Of a DNA stretch of 64,000 bases, positions 44,440 through 53,060 are shown in pieces (the first letter of the stretch is position 1; each line of letters opens with the position of its first letter). Source of the stretch: Levilactobacillus namurensis (lineage in GTDB: Bacteria > Bacillota > Bacilli > Lactobacillales > Lactobacillaceae). The notes under the pieces are model-generated. The model was not told the DNA's origin and searched no databases. It saw nothing but the letters and a program-made list of their open reading frames with translations. The stretch spans positions 62,001 to 126,000 of the forward strand of contig NZ_CP134159.1 of assembly GCF_032197885.1 (NCBI RefSeq), given 5' to 3'. Both the position numbers and the translations under genes were made by a program.

Positions 44440-44574
44440 AGGCTGGTGGCGTGATTGACAAACGGTTCCCGTAGCTCTAACATTTTAAGAATGTGACGAT
44501 TAGGTTTCACAACTGACTGGGTCAACTAGTCAGGGTCATCACGGGAATCTACATAAGAGGGGAAGCTTTAGATT

Positions 44575-46059
44575 GTGAGTCATCAACGTAAGTTACTGAT
44601 TACCTGTGCGCTGTTACTCTCCAACGCCATGGCCGGGTTAGACGGAACCATTGTCAACACGGCGCTGCCCGCCATCGTGAGCGACCTGCACGGGATTCAG
44701 TATATGGGCTGGATCGTGGCCATCTTCCTATTAGGGATGGCGGTCGCCACGCCGTTATGGAGTAAGTTCGGCGAGAAAAAGGGAAATAAGGTGGCCTACA
44801 TCACCGCGACCACCACGTTTGCGGTGGGCGCCTTGTTCCAAGGACTCGCCAGTAACATCACCTGGTTCATCATCGCCCGGGGCGTCATGGGCCTGGGGGC
44901 TGGTGGGATGAGCACCATTCCGTTTATCATCTACGCACAGCTCTTCCAGAACCTGAAACGCCGGGCGCAGGTCATCGGGGTCACCTCCGCCAGCTTTAGT
45001 ACCGCGTCCATCATTGGGCCGCTGTTCGGGGGCTGGATCGTGGACACCTTCAGTTGGCACTGGGTGTTTTACATCAACCTGCCGCTGGCGCTAGTGTCGA
45101 TTCTGATCGTGGCCCTGTTCTTCAAGAGTCACCTGCCGCGAAATCAAGCGGCCGTTGACTACCAGGGGGCCGCATTGATGGTCTTGGGCTTAGTGGCCAT
45201 CCTGGTCGGCATCCAATTATTAGGGTCCGCACCGCTCTGGGCCACCGGCGCATTGGTGGTCGTTGGCGGCCTCCTGCTGTGGCGGATGCACCACGTGGAG
45301 GCGCAAGTCAGCGACCCCATCGTGCCGAACCGGTTGTTCCGGAATGGTAAATTAGTGGCGGACCTCTTGATCTTCGCGTTCCTCTGGGGTGCGTTCGTGG
45401 CCTTTAACATCTACGTCCCCATGTGGGCGCAAGGTATCATGGGCCTCAGCGCGTTGATTGGGGGGATGACCTAGATTCCGGGGTCCGTCGCCAACTTCTT
45501 CGGGTCCGAACTGGCGCCGGCCGTCCAGCCTAAGATTGGCCGGTACGGCGTCCTGGTGATGGGGACGGCGACTTTTCTGATCACGTTCGTGGGGATGAGT
45601 TTAGTCGGTCACACCGCCAGTTACGCGTTTCTCTTGGTGATGGGCGCCTTCAACGGGTTCGGGATTGGGGTCTGCTTCACGACCCTGCAAGTCGCCGTTC
45701 AGAGTGACGTGGCCATGACCGATGTCCCGATTGCGACCTCGTTCGCCTACCTGGTCCGCATCCTGAGCCAGACGTTCATGTCATCGATCTACGGGGTCAT
45801 CTTGAGTCAGGCCCTGGCGGCCGGAGTCCGGGCCAACCACGGGCACATCACCATGGGGATGCTCAACCAGTTGAGCAATTCCCAGACGGCGGGCAATCTG
45901 CCCACGGCCTGGCTACCCAAGATGCGCTTGATTCTGTTTACGGGAATGCACCACATCATGTTAACGGCGCTGGGCTTGGTTCTGGTGGTGGTCATCTTAC
46001 TGGCAGTGCTCCTCAAGCGGCAGCACGCAGTCAAGGGGATGGCGGTTAAGCAATCCTAA
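44575..46059 (+). pseudogene. MFS drug exporter (DHA2 type) split by an amber codon
   Basis: A 14-helix DHA2-type major facilitator exporter. It starts with GTG at 44575; motif A-like 'GMAVATPLWSKFGEKKG' and motif C-like 'SIIGPLFGGWIVD' are present. After 299 residues ('ALIGGMT') a TAG at 45472-45474 closes the frame, which then continues unchanged as 'IPGSVANFFGSELAP' for another ~195 residues to 46059. A C-to-T change (CAG to TAG) explains it. The two halves are probably not functional unless the stop is read through. Confidence 0.87.
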
Positions 46060-46247
46060 TTAAAAAACACTAAGCTTAGCGGCACAGAAGTAAAGCAACT
46101 TGGTTATTGTCCAGGGGTCGTAAGGCTTGGGCTTCTTGATGACGGGCGCATTATCGATCAATGTCATATTAGGGCGACCGTTTGTATTGGTTGAAGAGCC
46201 AGAAGTGGCTATAGCGCTCGAAGACAGCTAATTCGCAACAGTGACGA
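46060..46247. other. Intergenic stretch, nothing certain
   Basis: Only a 35-codon minus-strand frame without a ribosome site (46060-46167) is visible; I do not regard it as a gene. Confidence 0.4.
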
Positions 46248-46300
46248 AAGCAAAACGGACGAGAAACCGAATTGGGGTTTCTCGTCCGTTTTGCTTATTT
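46248..46300. terminator. Bidirectional terminator
   Basis: AAGCAAAACGGACGAGAAAC pairs with GTTTCTCGTCCGTTTTGCTT around a short loop; T tracts lie on both strands. Confidence 0.92.
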
Positions 46301-46671
46301 ACAGGCTAGTTCACGTCACAGTCTCTTGCTAATGGTTATCGAGCTGGATCACTAATCGTATTTTATTTTGGATTTCTTCTTTTAAATCCTTTGGTAGGCG
46401 TTCTACAAACTGCCAATCTCTCTGTACGTAATCAAAAGATTTTAACTGTTCCGTATATACCGTTCCGTCTATTTTGGTTCTTTTATCTAAACTCACATGC
46501 AAAGGGTAGTCTTGACCGTTGAATTTGCCGTGTGATATAGGGACAACCCACACAAACGGTGAAGTCATCATTAACTGATTGTTACTAACAACCACGGCTG
46601 GTCTTCTTTTTTGGATTTCTACTCCGGCGGATGGATCAAAATCAATGTAGATAATATCGCCATTCTTTGGT

Positions 46672-47722
46672 ATATGGTAGATTGCAAATTTAATCCGAAT
46701 TTTTGGACAAATTGGTCAGCATAACCTGATACGGTGTTTTCCAGTCAAGTATTTTAAGCGGTCGCTGGTTAATTTGGAGTAACGTCGTCGTTAAATCTTG
46801 AGCACTAATGTGCTCAAAACGAGTCCCCTTAGGATAAAAATAACGTAAATTCCGATTAAAGCGTTCATTACTACCACGTTCAGCTGGCGTATAAGCATGA
46901 CAGTAATAGGTCTTAATACCATATTGTGATTCAAATGATACTAGCCCACTAAACTCAGTACCACGGTCCACAGTAAAACTGTGCACCGGTCCATTAAAAG
47001 TGGTTAGGAACTTAGTCAGTGCTTCATTAACACTCGCTGTCGTTCGGTCCTTTAACCGATATGCCCAAAGGAACCGTGATTTTCGATCGATTAAAGTTAA
47101 TAAAACTGCCTTACTATGCCCACGAGGACCAACGACTGTATCTAGTTCAAAATCGCCGATGCGATTACGTTGATTAATCATCATGGGACGCTGTTCAATT
47201 GATCGCCCCAAAGATTGATTATATTTGGATCGTTGGTCAACGTTACGCCGTTGGCGTACGCCATGTTCAGGTAGATCATTCAAGGAGAAATCAATTCTCC
47301 CCTGATTTAGCCAATTATAAATAGATTTAGTAGCTAGTTTAAATTCGTGAGCAATCATTCCTGGTGACCAGCTTAGACGTAAATGGTTGAGAATTTTTTG
47401 CTTTAACTCATCGCTCAGCTTAGTTTTCCGACCACATCGTGATCGCTTGTATTCGGCATCTGTTTGTGCTAATTCAGCCTGATAAGGTTGACATCGAGAT
47501 AATTCATAAGAAATTGTTGACGGTGATCGGTTCAGCCGAACGCCCATTTGGATATTGGACAGCCCTAGTTCACAAAAGGTTTCGATTTTAATTCGTTCGG
47601 AATAGGTTATACTAGACAAAAGATCAGCTCCTAAAAGATGGGTTTGTGGTAAACACCATTTTAAAGGAAGCTGATCTTTTTTGTCCGAACAGCGTTCGGA
47701 TTAATTTTACAATCTACCATAT
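46672..47722 (-). mobile_element. IS30-family insertion sequence with 4-bp target duplication
   Basis: The element spans 46676-47718 (1043 bp). Its ends are inverted repeats that begin GGTAGATTGCAAATTTAATC and GGTAGATTGTAAAATTAATC. ATAT flanks both ends (46672-46675 and 47719-47722), and the uninterrupted toxin frame is restored if one copy is kept. It carries one transposase gene. It lies in the first codons of the toxin gene. Confidence 0.88.
46690..47619 (-). CDS. IS30-family transposase
   Basis: A 309-residue transposase. The N-terminal helix-turn-helix reads 'LSNIQMGVRLNRSPSTISYEL' in part (residues ~19-38). The DDE catalytic core shows 'DFELDTVVG' (first Asp), 'SFTVDRGTEF' (second Asp) and 'NERFNRNLRYFYPKGT' (Glu), as in IS30. 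Length is slightly below the usual 320-350 but the catalytic residues are complete, so it is probably active. Confidence 0.95.
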   Translation of the reverse strand: MSSITYSERIKIETFCELGLSNIQMGVRLNRSPSTISYELSRCQPYQAELAQTDAEYKRSRCGRKTKLSDELKQKILNHLRLSWSPGMIAHEFKLATKSIYNWLNQGRIDFSLNDLPEHGVRQRRNVDQRSKYNQSLGRSIEQRPMMINQRNRIGDFELDTVVGPRGHSKAVLLTLIDRKSRFLWAYRLKDRTTASVNEALTKFLTTFNGPVHSFTVDRGTEFSGLVSFESQYGIKTYYCHAYTPAERGSNERFNRNLRYFYPKGTRFEHISAQDLTTTLLQINQRPLKILDWKTPYQVMLTNLSKNSD

Positions 47723-47974
47723 CTACCATAGTTCTTCTCCTACTGGTTTTGTATTTTCCCAGTCATTTAAATCATCTGCACGTTGATAAGTACCGTGCCA
47801 ATCTCTAAACAAGTCGTCTAAAGAAGTAGCAATCTGTTTTGAAGGCTTGAGAATCAAATCACCATTCTCCCTTTTCTCAACTCGGTACTTAGTTCCTGGC
47901 GTAACTGCCAAGTTACTAGGGATTGTGACGACGATGGAATTCCCCTGTTTGCGAGCTTTTACATATTTTTCCAT
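47723..47974 (-). CDS. mazE: AbrB/MazE-type antitoxin
   Basis: An 83-residue antitoxin. I start at the ATG at 47974, 8 bases from GGAGG; the ATG five codons earlier overlaps that site. The N-terminal swapped-hairpin DNA-binding domain reads 'KARKQGNSIVVTIPSNL', and the acidic C-terminal tail that wraps the toxin ends 'KPVGEELW'. Its stop overlaps the toxin ATG. The antitoxin is intact while the toxin is disrupted, so it has no local target left. Confidence 0.9.
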   Translation of the reverse strand: MEKYVKARKQGNSIVVTIPSNLAVTPGTKYRVEKRENGDLILKPSKQIATSLDDLFRDWHGTYQRADDLNDWENTKPVGEELW

Positions 47975-48005
47975 GGTCTTAGCCTCCATTCCAATAACTA
48001 CTTAG

Positions 48006-48038
48006 ATTATACCATCTGTGAATACACTTGTGAATACA
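48006..48038 (-). promoter_or_regulatory. mazE promoter with direct-repeat operator
   Basis: On the minus strand TTCACA (48029-48034) and TATAAT (48006-48011) are spaced by 17 bases. TGTGAATACA occurs twice (48017 and 48029 starts, 12 bases apart), as expected for autoregulation by the antitoxin. Confidence 0.65.
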
Positions 48039-48060
48039 TACATCGTTGTTCTGCACCGAT

Positions 48061-48096
48061 AAAAAAAGCGTTGAGCCAATTTGCTCAGCGCTTTTT
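48061..48096. terminator. Terminator after the CHRD-like protein gene
   Basis: AAAAGCGTTGAGC/GCTCAGCGCTTTT hairpin, 19 bases after the stop of the leftward gene at 48115. Confidence 0.85.
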
Positions 48097-48114
48097 GGTT
48101 ACAGCCGATTCAGG

Positions 48115-48675
48115 TTAATTGGCTTTTTCGATCTTCCCCGTGGCGATCGGTAGGGTGACGTGGGCGTCGTAGGTCCCGACTTCTCCCGCGACCGTGTCTG
48201 GTAACGTAAGACTTTGGGGAACCCCGTGAATGTAGATGACCCGCTTGTCGAGTTCCAGGTCATCCGTACCGAAGGCTTCCTTGAATTTGGTTTGAAGGGC
48301 TGCTAGCGGAACGGTGATGTCGTAAGCGAAGTGGCCCTGAGCATCGGAGACCGGGTAGGTGTCGTTGGGGATGTTCATGGCTTGCGGTGCGCTATCGAAA
48401 GGCACCATGGTGGTTCCGGAGACCGCTTCGGTTTCTGGTAAGTCCACGAAACCATCGTGGTTGGCATCCTGTGCCATGGTGGCGATTTGCGCAGCTTGTC
48501 CCTCTGGGAAACCGTGGAAGTGTTCCCAGTGTTGGGTGTTGGCCGGGGTATCGAACATCTCAATGTGAATGGTGAGTTGGTCCGCATCCTGGGTGAACGT
48601 GGCTTCACCGTGAGCGCAAGTACCAATCCCGTCAGCGTTTAACGGCACGATCTTCGCAACGTATGTTTGAGTCAT
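48115..48675 (-). CDS. CHRD-like domain protein, function unknown
   Basis: A 186-residue soluble protein without a signal peptide. It has a Cu/Zn-SOD-like or CHRD-like beta layout with 'HWEHFHGFPEG' and 'RVIYIHGVP'. A calcium-loop-like 'DANHDGFVD' lies in the middle (residues ~70-78). Related lactobacillar proteins are annotated as CHRD domain or hypothetical. The His-rich motif could bind metal, but the copper ligands of true SODs are not complete. It is monocistronic. Confidence 0.75.
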   Translation of the reverse strand: MTQTYVAKIVPLNADGIGTCAHGEATFTQDADQLTIHIEMFDTPANTQHWEHFHGFPEGQAAQIATMAQDANHDGFVDLPETEAVSGTTMVPFDSAPQAMNIPNDTYPVSDAQGHFAYDITVPLAALQTKFKEAFGTDDLELDKRVIYIHGVPQSLTLPDTVAGEVGTYDAHVTLPIATGKIEKAN

Positions 48676-49136
48676 TTAAAATTCCTCCTTAGTTCCGTCT
48701 TAAACGGTTCCAGTATAGCGGCTTCAATCAGTTGTGTAAAAGATAATGGCTTATGATATAACCTGTTTCACGTGAAACAAATTGGAAATGAGCCCACCAC
48801 TGAGTTAGCGGCGTCAGGACTGGAAGCGCTAGTGGGGATTGGGAGTATAAATATTTTCATAAAGGGGGCTGATTTTCCAGGGGGTCTATTGTATAATCGC
48901 GATGACGCCGGATTAACGGGCGATGACCAGCCACGGGTGGGGGCGAACGCAACAAAAGTGCTAATTGCGTTCATAATTGATTTAGCAAAGCATTAACCCT
49001 GCGAAACTTTTGGAATCAGGGTATTCTGGGGACAGATAGGCCAAGGGTTCCTGCCATGTACCACGCCAGCGGGAATGCCGAGTTCTCACCGACCCTGAAG
49101 ACAATGTACCTGTGGCTTTAGTTGAGGAGGATGGAT
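48676..49136. other. Intergenic region with parS and an unidentified leader
   Basis: A parS site is at 48774. The stretch 49010-49130 before the small gene holds several G/C-rich complementary segments and may be a structured leader, but I cannot match it to a known riboswitch. The rest holds nothing recognisable. Confidence 0.4.
48774..48789. promoter_or_regulatory. parS site (perfect consensus)
   Basis: TGTTTCACGTGAAACA, a perfect match to the ParB/Spo0J palindrome. Confidence 0.9.
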
Positions 49137-49298
49137 ATGCAGACGTTTGAGATTGGTGACCAAGTCAAGCTCCCGCGGCCCTACCAAGGGGTCGTGGGGA
49201 CCGTGATCTACTACGATGGCCCCACGGAACGCTTCTTAGTCCGCATTGGGGTGGAACAGCAGTTGTATTTTAGTGCCGAACAGTTGACGTTAGCTTAA
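49137..49298 (+). CDS. Small KOW/SH3-like protein (53 aa)
   Basis: A 53-residue frame with ATG at 49137, 6 bases after a strong GAGGAGG site. The product (MQTFEIGDQVKLPRPYQGVV...) looks like one SH3/KOW beta-barrel: 'GDQVKL', 'GVVGTVIYY' and 'RFLVRIGVEQQLYF' are its strands. A perfect terminator follows 5 bases after the stop, which supports it as a real gene. Function unknown; such modules bind nucleic acid or protein. Confidence 0.75.
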   Translation: MQTFEIGDQVKLPRPYQGVVGTVIYYDGPTERFLVRIGVEQQLYFSAEQLTLA

Positions 49299-49302
49299 AC
49301 TG

Positions 49303-49339
49303 AATGCCCATCACCACTTAATGGGTGATGGGCATTTTT
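49303..49339 (+). terminator. Terminator after the 53-aa gene
   Basis: AATGCCCATCACC/GGTGATGGGCATT with a following T tract. Confidence 0.9.
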
Positions 49340-49388
49340 AGTCAATAAATTTGTCGCGAGTTTAGACGAGAACCAATTTGGGGTGGTC

Positions 49389-49488
49389 TGTCCCTTACGA
49401 GACGGTCGAGCGGAAATCTGTCTCATAAGGGACAAATTGGCAAAATTTGGGGCTGGAAGCTGGTTCGAATAGTCCCTATTCTAGAGAC
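49389..49488. promoter_or_regulatory. Repeated GTCTC-N4-GGGAC palindromes before the MBL-fold gene
   Basis: TGTCCCTTACGAGAC (49389-49403) and GTCTCATAAGGGACA (49420-49434) form a long inverted repeat with one mismatch. A third related element (GTCCCTATTCTAGAGAC, 49472-49488) lies next to a -10-like TATAAC at 49493. The TetR gene just after the MBL gene may code for the protein that binds here. Confidence 0.5.
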
Positions 49489-49515
49489 ATTCTATAACAT
49501 TAGCGAGGTTTTTCT

Positions 49516-50343
49516 ATGACAGCCCAAATTAAGATTCACGTGTTGCATACTGGATTGGTCAAAGTCGACCGGGCGTTACCTTTTCACGGCCTATATCGAA
49601 ATCCATTAGCTTTTACGGGGTTATTTCGTTCCGAACGTAATCAAGTGACGTTACCCGTTTCCAGTTACTTGATTGAGCATCCTCAAGGGTTGGTCCTGAT
49701 TGATACGGGCTGGAACAGGATGGTTCGTAAAAGTAATTGGCGGGAATTGGGGCCACAAGTTCAAATCAATACCGGATACCTCCCCGCGGGGTGGGCCGTT
49801 GATGAGCGGTTAGCGGCGTTAGGGTATCGTCCCGAGAATTTAGACTTGGTTCTATTGAGTCACTTACATTGTGATCATGTCAGTGGTCTGAAACACGTCA
49901 AGAATGCGAAGCAAATCTTAGTTTCGCAACCAGAATGGCGAGTGGCCAACCGCTTGCCAATGGTTTATCTGCCCCATGAATGGCGAGGCGTCGACGTTCA
50001 GACTTACGACTATACTAAAAACGGGGTGGGTCCCTTTGGGGAAAGCTACGATGTTTTTGGTGACGGCAGTCTTTTACAAGTGCATACGCCCGGCCACGCG
50101 ACGGGGATGTCGGCCACATTGGTTCGAGGACGGGATGGCCGCTATGTGTTATTGGCCGCCGACACCGGATATTCTAATGATTCGTGGGAGAAGATGCTGA
50201 CGCCAGGAATCTGCACCAGTCGTAAGGACGCGATTACGTCACTAGGCTGGGTACGAGAAATGGCGCATCACCCGAATTGTATCCAAGCATTAGCTAACCA
50301 TGATCCACAGACGGATCAGCAAATTCTAACGTTACCCGTTTAG
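49516..50343 (+). CDS. Metallo-beta-lactamase-fold hydrolase (lactonase-like)
   Basis: A 275-residue MBL-fold protein of the N-acyl-homoserine-lactonase-like group. The zinc motif HxHxDH is present in 'SHLHCDHVSG' (residues ~116-125). Downstream ligands are 'HTPGHATG' (His ~194), 'AADTGYS' (Asp ~216) and 'ANHD' near the C-terminus. The actual substrate may be another lactone or ester. Its last 12 bases overlap the convergent TetR-type gene, and repeated palindromes upstream suggest repression by that regulator. Confidence 0.9.
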   Translation: MTAQIKIHVLHTGLVKVDRALPFHGLYRNPLAFTGLFRSERNQVTLPVSSYLIEHPQGLVLIDTGWNRMVRKSNWRELGPQVQINTGYLPAGWAVDERLAALGYRPENLDLVLLSHLHCDHVSGLKHVKNAKQILVSQPEWRVANRLPMVYLPHEWRGVDVQTYDYTKNGVGPFGESYDVFGDGSLLQVHTPGHATGMSATLVRGRDGRYVLLAADTGYSNDSWEKMLTPGICTSRKDAITSLGWVREMAHHPNCIQALANHDPQTDQQILTLPV

Positions 50344-50871
50344 GACGTTTTTGGTCATCCGATTCATGAAAGTCGCAATTTGGTCTTCATGCCCGTGCTT
50401 TAAAGCCCAACTGATGGCCGTTAGGGCGCTGTGAGCATAGAAGTCTAAGATGAATTCACGAGGAACATCGAGACTGATTTGTGGCCAAAGGTGATCGAGA
50501 TGGTCCTTTAAACTGGAGAGGTAGCGCTGGTTTAAATCTACCGACCTGGTATGCACATCCAAAAGGGTCGTAATGCGGTCGGCGTCTTGAGCTAAACCCT
50601 GGTAAAGGTTAATCAGAAGTTGATCTTGTTGAATACCAACCATGCGCGTGGCTAATAGCTGGTCAAATTTAGCGGCCTCCTGAGTCACTAATGCGTCTAG
50701 TAACGCATATTTGTCGGGATAGTGGTGATAGAAGGTGCTCCGGCCGACCATTCCTGCCGTGCAAATATCATTGATTGTGATATTGGAAAATGGTTTATGT
50801 TGCAACATTTTGATAAACCCAAGTTGAATATCATTTTGGGTACGGCGTACGCGTAAGTCTTCCTGATTCAT
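50332..50871 (-). CDS. TetR/AcrR-family transcriptional regulator
   Basis: A 179-residue TetR-type regulator. The ATG at 50871 lies 11 bases after GGAGG. The N-terminal helix-turn-helix reads 'NITINDICTAGMVGRSTFYHH' in part (residues ~29-49) and 'YPDKYALLDAL' follows. The C-terminal domain is helical. It is convergent with the MBL-fold gene, overlapping by 12 bases. The partnership is inferred from position. Confidence 0.88.
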   Translation of the reverse strand: MNQEDLRVRRTQNDIQLGFIKMLQHKPFSNITINDICTAGMVGRSTFYHHYPDKYALLDALVTQEAAKFDQLLATRMVGIQQDQLLINLYQGLAQDADRITTLLDVHTRSVDLNQRYLSSLKDHLDHLWPQISLDVPREFILDFYAHSALTAISWALKHGHEDQIATFMNRMTKNVLNG

Positions 50872-50968
50872 GGGGCTAGTCACCTCCAATTCAGTGTTTA
50901 AACTTAGTTTAGCCGGAATGACCAGATTTAAAAAGGGAAAAGCAGATTAGGGGCTAATTTCTTTTGCA

Positions 50969-50982
50969 TGGAAGCGCTTAAA
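50969..50982 (+). promoter_or_regulatory. Candidate CcpA cre site
   Basis: TGGAAGCGCTTAAA resembles the cre consensus TGNAANCGNWNNCA and lies 44 bases before the acetyltransferase start, near its promoter. Confidence 0.4.
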
Positions 50983-51025
50983 GTGTGATACGCTAAACGT
51001 AACACCTTTAAAGGAGTGGATTGCG

Positions 51026-51634
51026 ATGACGTTAACCCTAGACGAAAAGTTTGCTTACATGGCCACGGGACAACCCTACAACGATTTAGATCCTCGCTTG
51101 GAAGACCTCCGCGACCAGGCGACCCAGAAGACGGACGCGTTGAACCGGGAACCCCGGATGGCCAAGAAGGCCCAGTTGTTTCAAGCGTTAGTCCAGCACG
51201 CGGGAGTCGACCCCATCATCAACCCGAACTTTCGCTGTGAGTTTGGCCGCAACATCTCAGTGGGCGACCACTTCTACGCCAACTACGACTGTGTGATCCT
51301 GGACGGGGCGCCCGTGACGATTGGCAACCGGGTGTTGTTTGGCCCTAAGGTTGGCCTGTACACCAGTAATCACCTGTTTGCGGCCAGTGAACGGCCCACG
51401 GGGGGCTGCATCGCCAAGCCGATTACGGTCGGGGATAATTGCTGGTTGGCTGCCAACGTGAGTGTGACCCCGGGCGTGACCATTGGGGCGAACACAATCA
51501 TCGGTGCCGGGAGCGTGGTGACCCACGATATTCCCGAAAATGTAATCGCGGCGGGCAATCCCTGCCAGGTCTTGCGCCCCATCACGGATGCTGACCGGAC
51601 CGGTTTTGACCCCACCAGTTCGCAGTGGCCGTAA
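51026..51634 (+). CDS. Sugar O-acetyltransferase (maltose/galactoside type)
   Basis: A 202-residue complete left-handed beta-helix acetyltransferase that moves acetyl from CoA to sugars. The N-terminal Mac domain begins 'EKFAYMATGQPYNDLDPRL'. The active-site region is 'GLYTSNHLF', with the catalytic His in NHLF. Hexapeptide repeats run from 'VGDNCWLAANVSVTPGVTIG' on, ending 'VIAAGNPCQVLR'. The start is ATG behind AAAGGAGTG. Unlike the broken paralogue at 28528 it is intact. Confidence 0.92.
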   Translation: MTLTLDEKFAYMATGQPYNDLDPRLEDLRDQATQKTDALNREPRMAKKAQLFQALVQHAGVDPIINPNFRCEFGRNISVGDHFYANYDCVILDGAPVTIGNRVLFGPKVGLYTSNHLFAASERPTGGCIAKPITVGDNCWLAANVSVTPGVTIGANTIIGAGSVVTHDIPENVIAAGNPCQVLRPITDADRTGFDPTSSQWP

Positions 51635-51678
51635 TGCGGTGAACGAGCGACTAACGCTACAGAATAATATGACAAAAA

Positions 51679-51724
51679 GCGTCAGGTGACCACTCTGGAT
51701 GAGAGAAGAAGTGGTCACCTGACG
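51679..51724. terminator. Bidirectional terminator
   Basis: CGTCAGGTGACCAC/GTGGTCACCTGACG hairpin with T tracts on both sides, between convergent acetyltransferase genes. Confidence 0.9.
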
Positions 51725-51741
51725 TTGTTTTTGTTATTGGT

Positions 51742-52197
51742 TTAGTCTTGCTGGGTTAAGGGCAACACCATATCCAGGTGTGGAATTCCGGTTTCGAGGT
51801 ACACGTCACTGACCGGTTGAAAGCCTAAAGTCGCATAAAAGGATTGCAGGTAGGCTTGGGCCTGAATGTCGATCTGGGTGGCCTGAGGAAAGTGAGCCTT
51901 GACGGCGGCGATGGCGGTCGTGACCAATTCGCGCCCGGCGCCGTTTCCTCGGGCAGCTTTGGCGACCACGACACGGCCAATGCGGACGTGGTCCTGTTCG
52001 GGAATCAATCGGGCGTAGGCCACTAACTGGCCCTGGTCGTCAGTCCCTAAAAGGTGGGTGGCGGTTAGATCCGCGTCATCGACTTCTTGGTAGTAACAGG
52101 TTTGTTCGACCACGAACACGGCCGTCCGTAAGCGGTAAAGGGCCCAGAGTTCGTGAGTGGTCAGTTCGGGGAATGTTTTGGCTTGATAAGCGACCAT
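51742..52197 (-). CDS. ElaA-like GNAT N-acetyltransferase
   Basis: A 151-residue GNAT protein of the ElaA group. The typical opening 'LTTHELWALYRLRTAVFVVEQ' spans residues ~12-32. 'YQEVDDADL' follows, and the acetyl-CoA loop is 'VAKAARGNGAGREL' (R/QxxGxG/A-type). The tail is 'FYATLGFQPVSDVYLETGIPH'-like. The physiological substrate of ElaA is not known. It is monocistronic. Confidence 0.9.
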   Translation of the reverse strand: MVAYQAKTFPELTTHELWALYRLRTAVFVVEQTCYYQEVDDADLTATHLLGTDDQGQLVAYARLIPEQDHVRIGRVVVAKAARGNGAGRELVTTAIAAVKAHFPQATQIDIQAQAYLQSFYATLGFQPVSDVYLETGIPHLDMVLPLTQQD

Positions 52198-52453
52198 TGG
52201 AAAAGACTCCTTTTTAAATAGTTATTAATACTTATGCTATTAATAATAGAGTGGATTTAGTCATACCACGTTGCGTGGTTTAAGGCTGGCCAATCTTATT
52301 GTCGGTAGCAGTAACGGTATCCTAAACCTATGCTAAAACGTGATGCGCACAAATTCAACGCCAATTAAACCGGTGGCGTGACGTAGAAGACATTCTAAGC
52401 CAATAAATCATTTAACCGTGGTATAATTCTTATTATGCACTAAGGAAGGTTAG

Positions 52454-52957
52454 GTGAACAAGATGCAAAAGTGGCAACGAATGAGTCTGCTAGGACTGGT
52501 CACCGCGAGTTTCATGGGTCTGGGCGGGGGCACCGGAACCGCGCAGGCCGCCCAGCGCACGGTGGCGACGTTTCCCAAGAGCTTGCGGGGGACTTGGTAC
52601 ACCTATGACAGCCACCAGTATTATCGGACCCGGATTACGGCGAAGACCATCACGGTCAACGGGACCACGGGACACCTGCATCCCGTGAAGGCCGCCGGCA
52701 CCAACGTCCAATCAGATTGGGTTCAGGCGACCCCCGTTACCTACCGGGGCGAGCACTGGATCAACGTCCGGGGTTGGTTCCAAGCGGCCGGGAGCGGCGA
52801 TGATTACCGCAAGGTCACGCATACGCTTAAGGGCAAACGTCACGCTGCGCTCCAGTACGCCAGTGGGGCAGTATTTAAGACCAGCACTTATGGCTACCGT
52901 AGCAAGGCGCTGGCGAAGACCTACGCCCACCACTACTATGCGGGCGACCGGCATTAG
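52454..52957 (+). CDS. Small secreted protein, function unknown
   Basis: A ~167-residue secreted protein. GTG at 52454 is 4-5 bases after AAGGAAGG; an ATG three codons later is also possible. The signal peptide has the core 'MSLLGLVTASFMGLGGGTG' and cleavage after 'AQA'. The mature part begins 'FPKSLRGTWYTYDSHQYY', a pattern common in lactobacillar secreted proteins of unknown role, and ends in a basic Tyr/His-rich tail. No enzyme motif is seen. Confidence 0.8.
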   Translation: MNKMQKWQRMSLLGLVTASFMGLGGGTGTAQAAQRTVATFPKSLRGTWYTYDSHQYYRTRITAKTITVNGTTGHLHPVKAAGTNVQSDWVQATPVTYRGEHWINVRGWFQAAGSGDDYRKVTHTLKGKRHAALQYASGAVFKTSTYGYRSKALAKTYAHHYYAGDRH

Positions 52958-52985
52958 CGAAACGAAAAATCAACCATCATTAACG

Positions 52986-53031
52986 AATACCGCCCTTCCA
53001 GGCGCAGACGCCGGTGAAGGACGGTATTTTT
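52986..53031. terminator. Bidirectional terminator
   Basis: AATACCGCCCTTCC/GGTGAAGGACGGTATT hairpin followed by T residues, between convergent genes. Confidence 0.85.
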
Positions 53032-53060
53032 GACGGTTGATCGCATGTTTTTGAGGTGGC

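Larger units (their letters stand above)
46329..47729 (-). pseudogene. mazF: MazF/PemK-family toxin interrupted by an IS30-family element
   Basis: The toxin starts with an ATG at 47729 that overlaps the antitoxin stop (CTATGGTAG). After 'MVDI' the frame is cut by an insertion element and resumes on the far side as 'PKNGDIIYIDFDPSAGVEIQ' and 'KRRPAVVVSNNQLMM', ending 'LVIQLDNH' at 46329. Removing 46676-47718 and one ATAT copy restores a continuous ~118-residue MazF-type endoribonuclease with the GDIIYIDFDP strand and RPAVVVS motif. An internal GTG (46595) could start only a fragment without the N-terminal strand. Confidence 0.88.

Noticed and set aside
46060-46167. 35-codon minus-strand frame after the MFS gene
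   Set aside because: No ribosome site, no recognisable motif, and it lies in the tail of a damaged region; chance is as likely.
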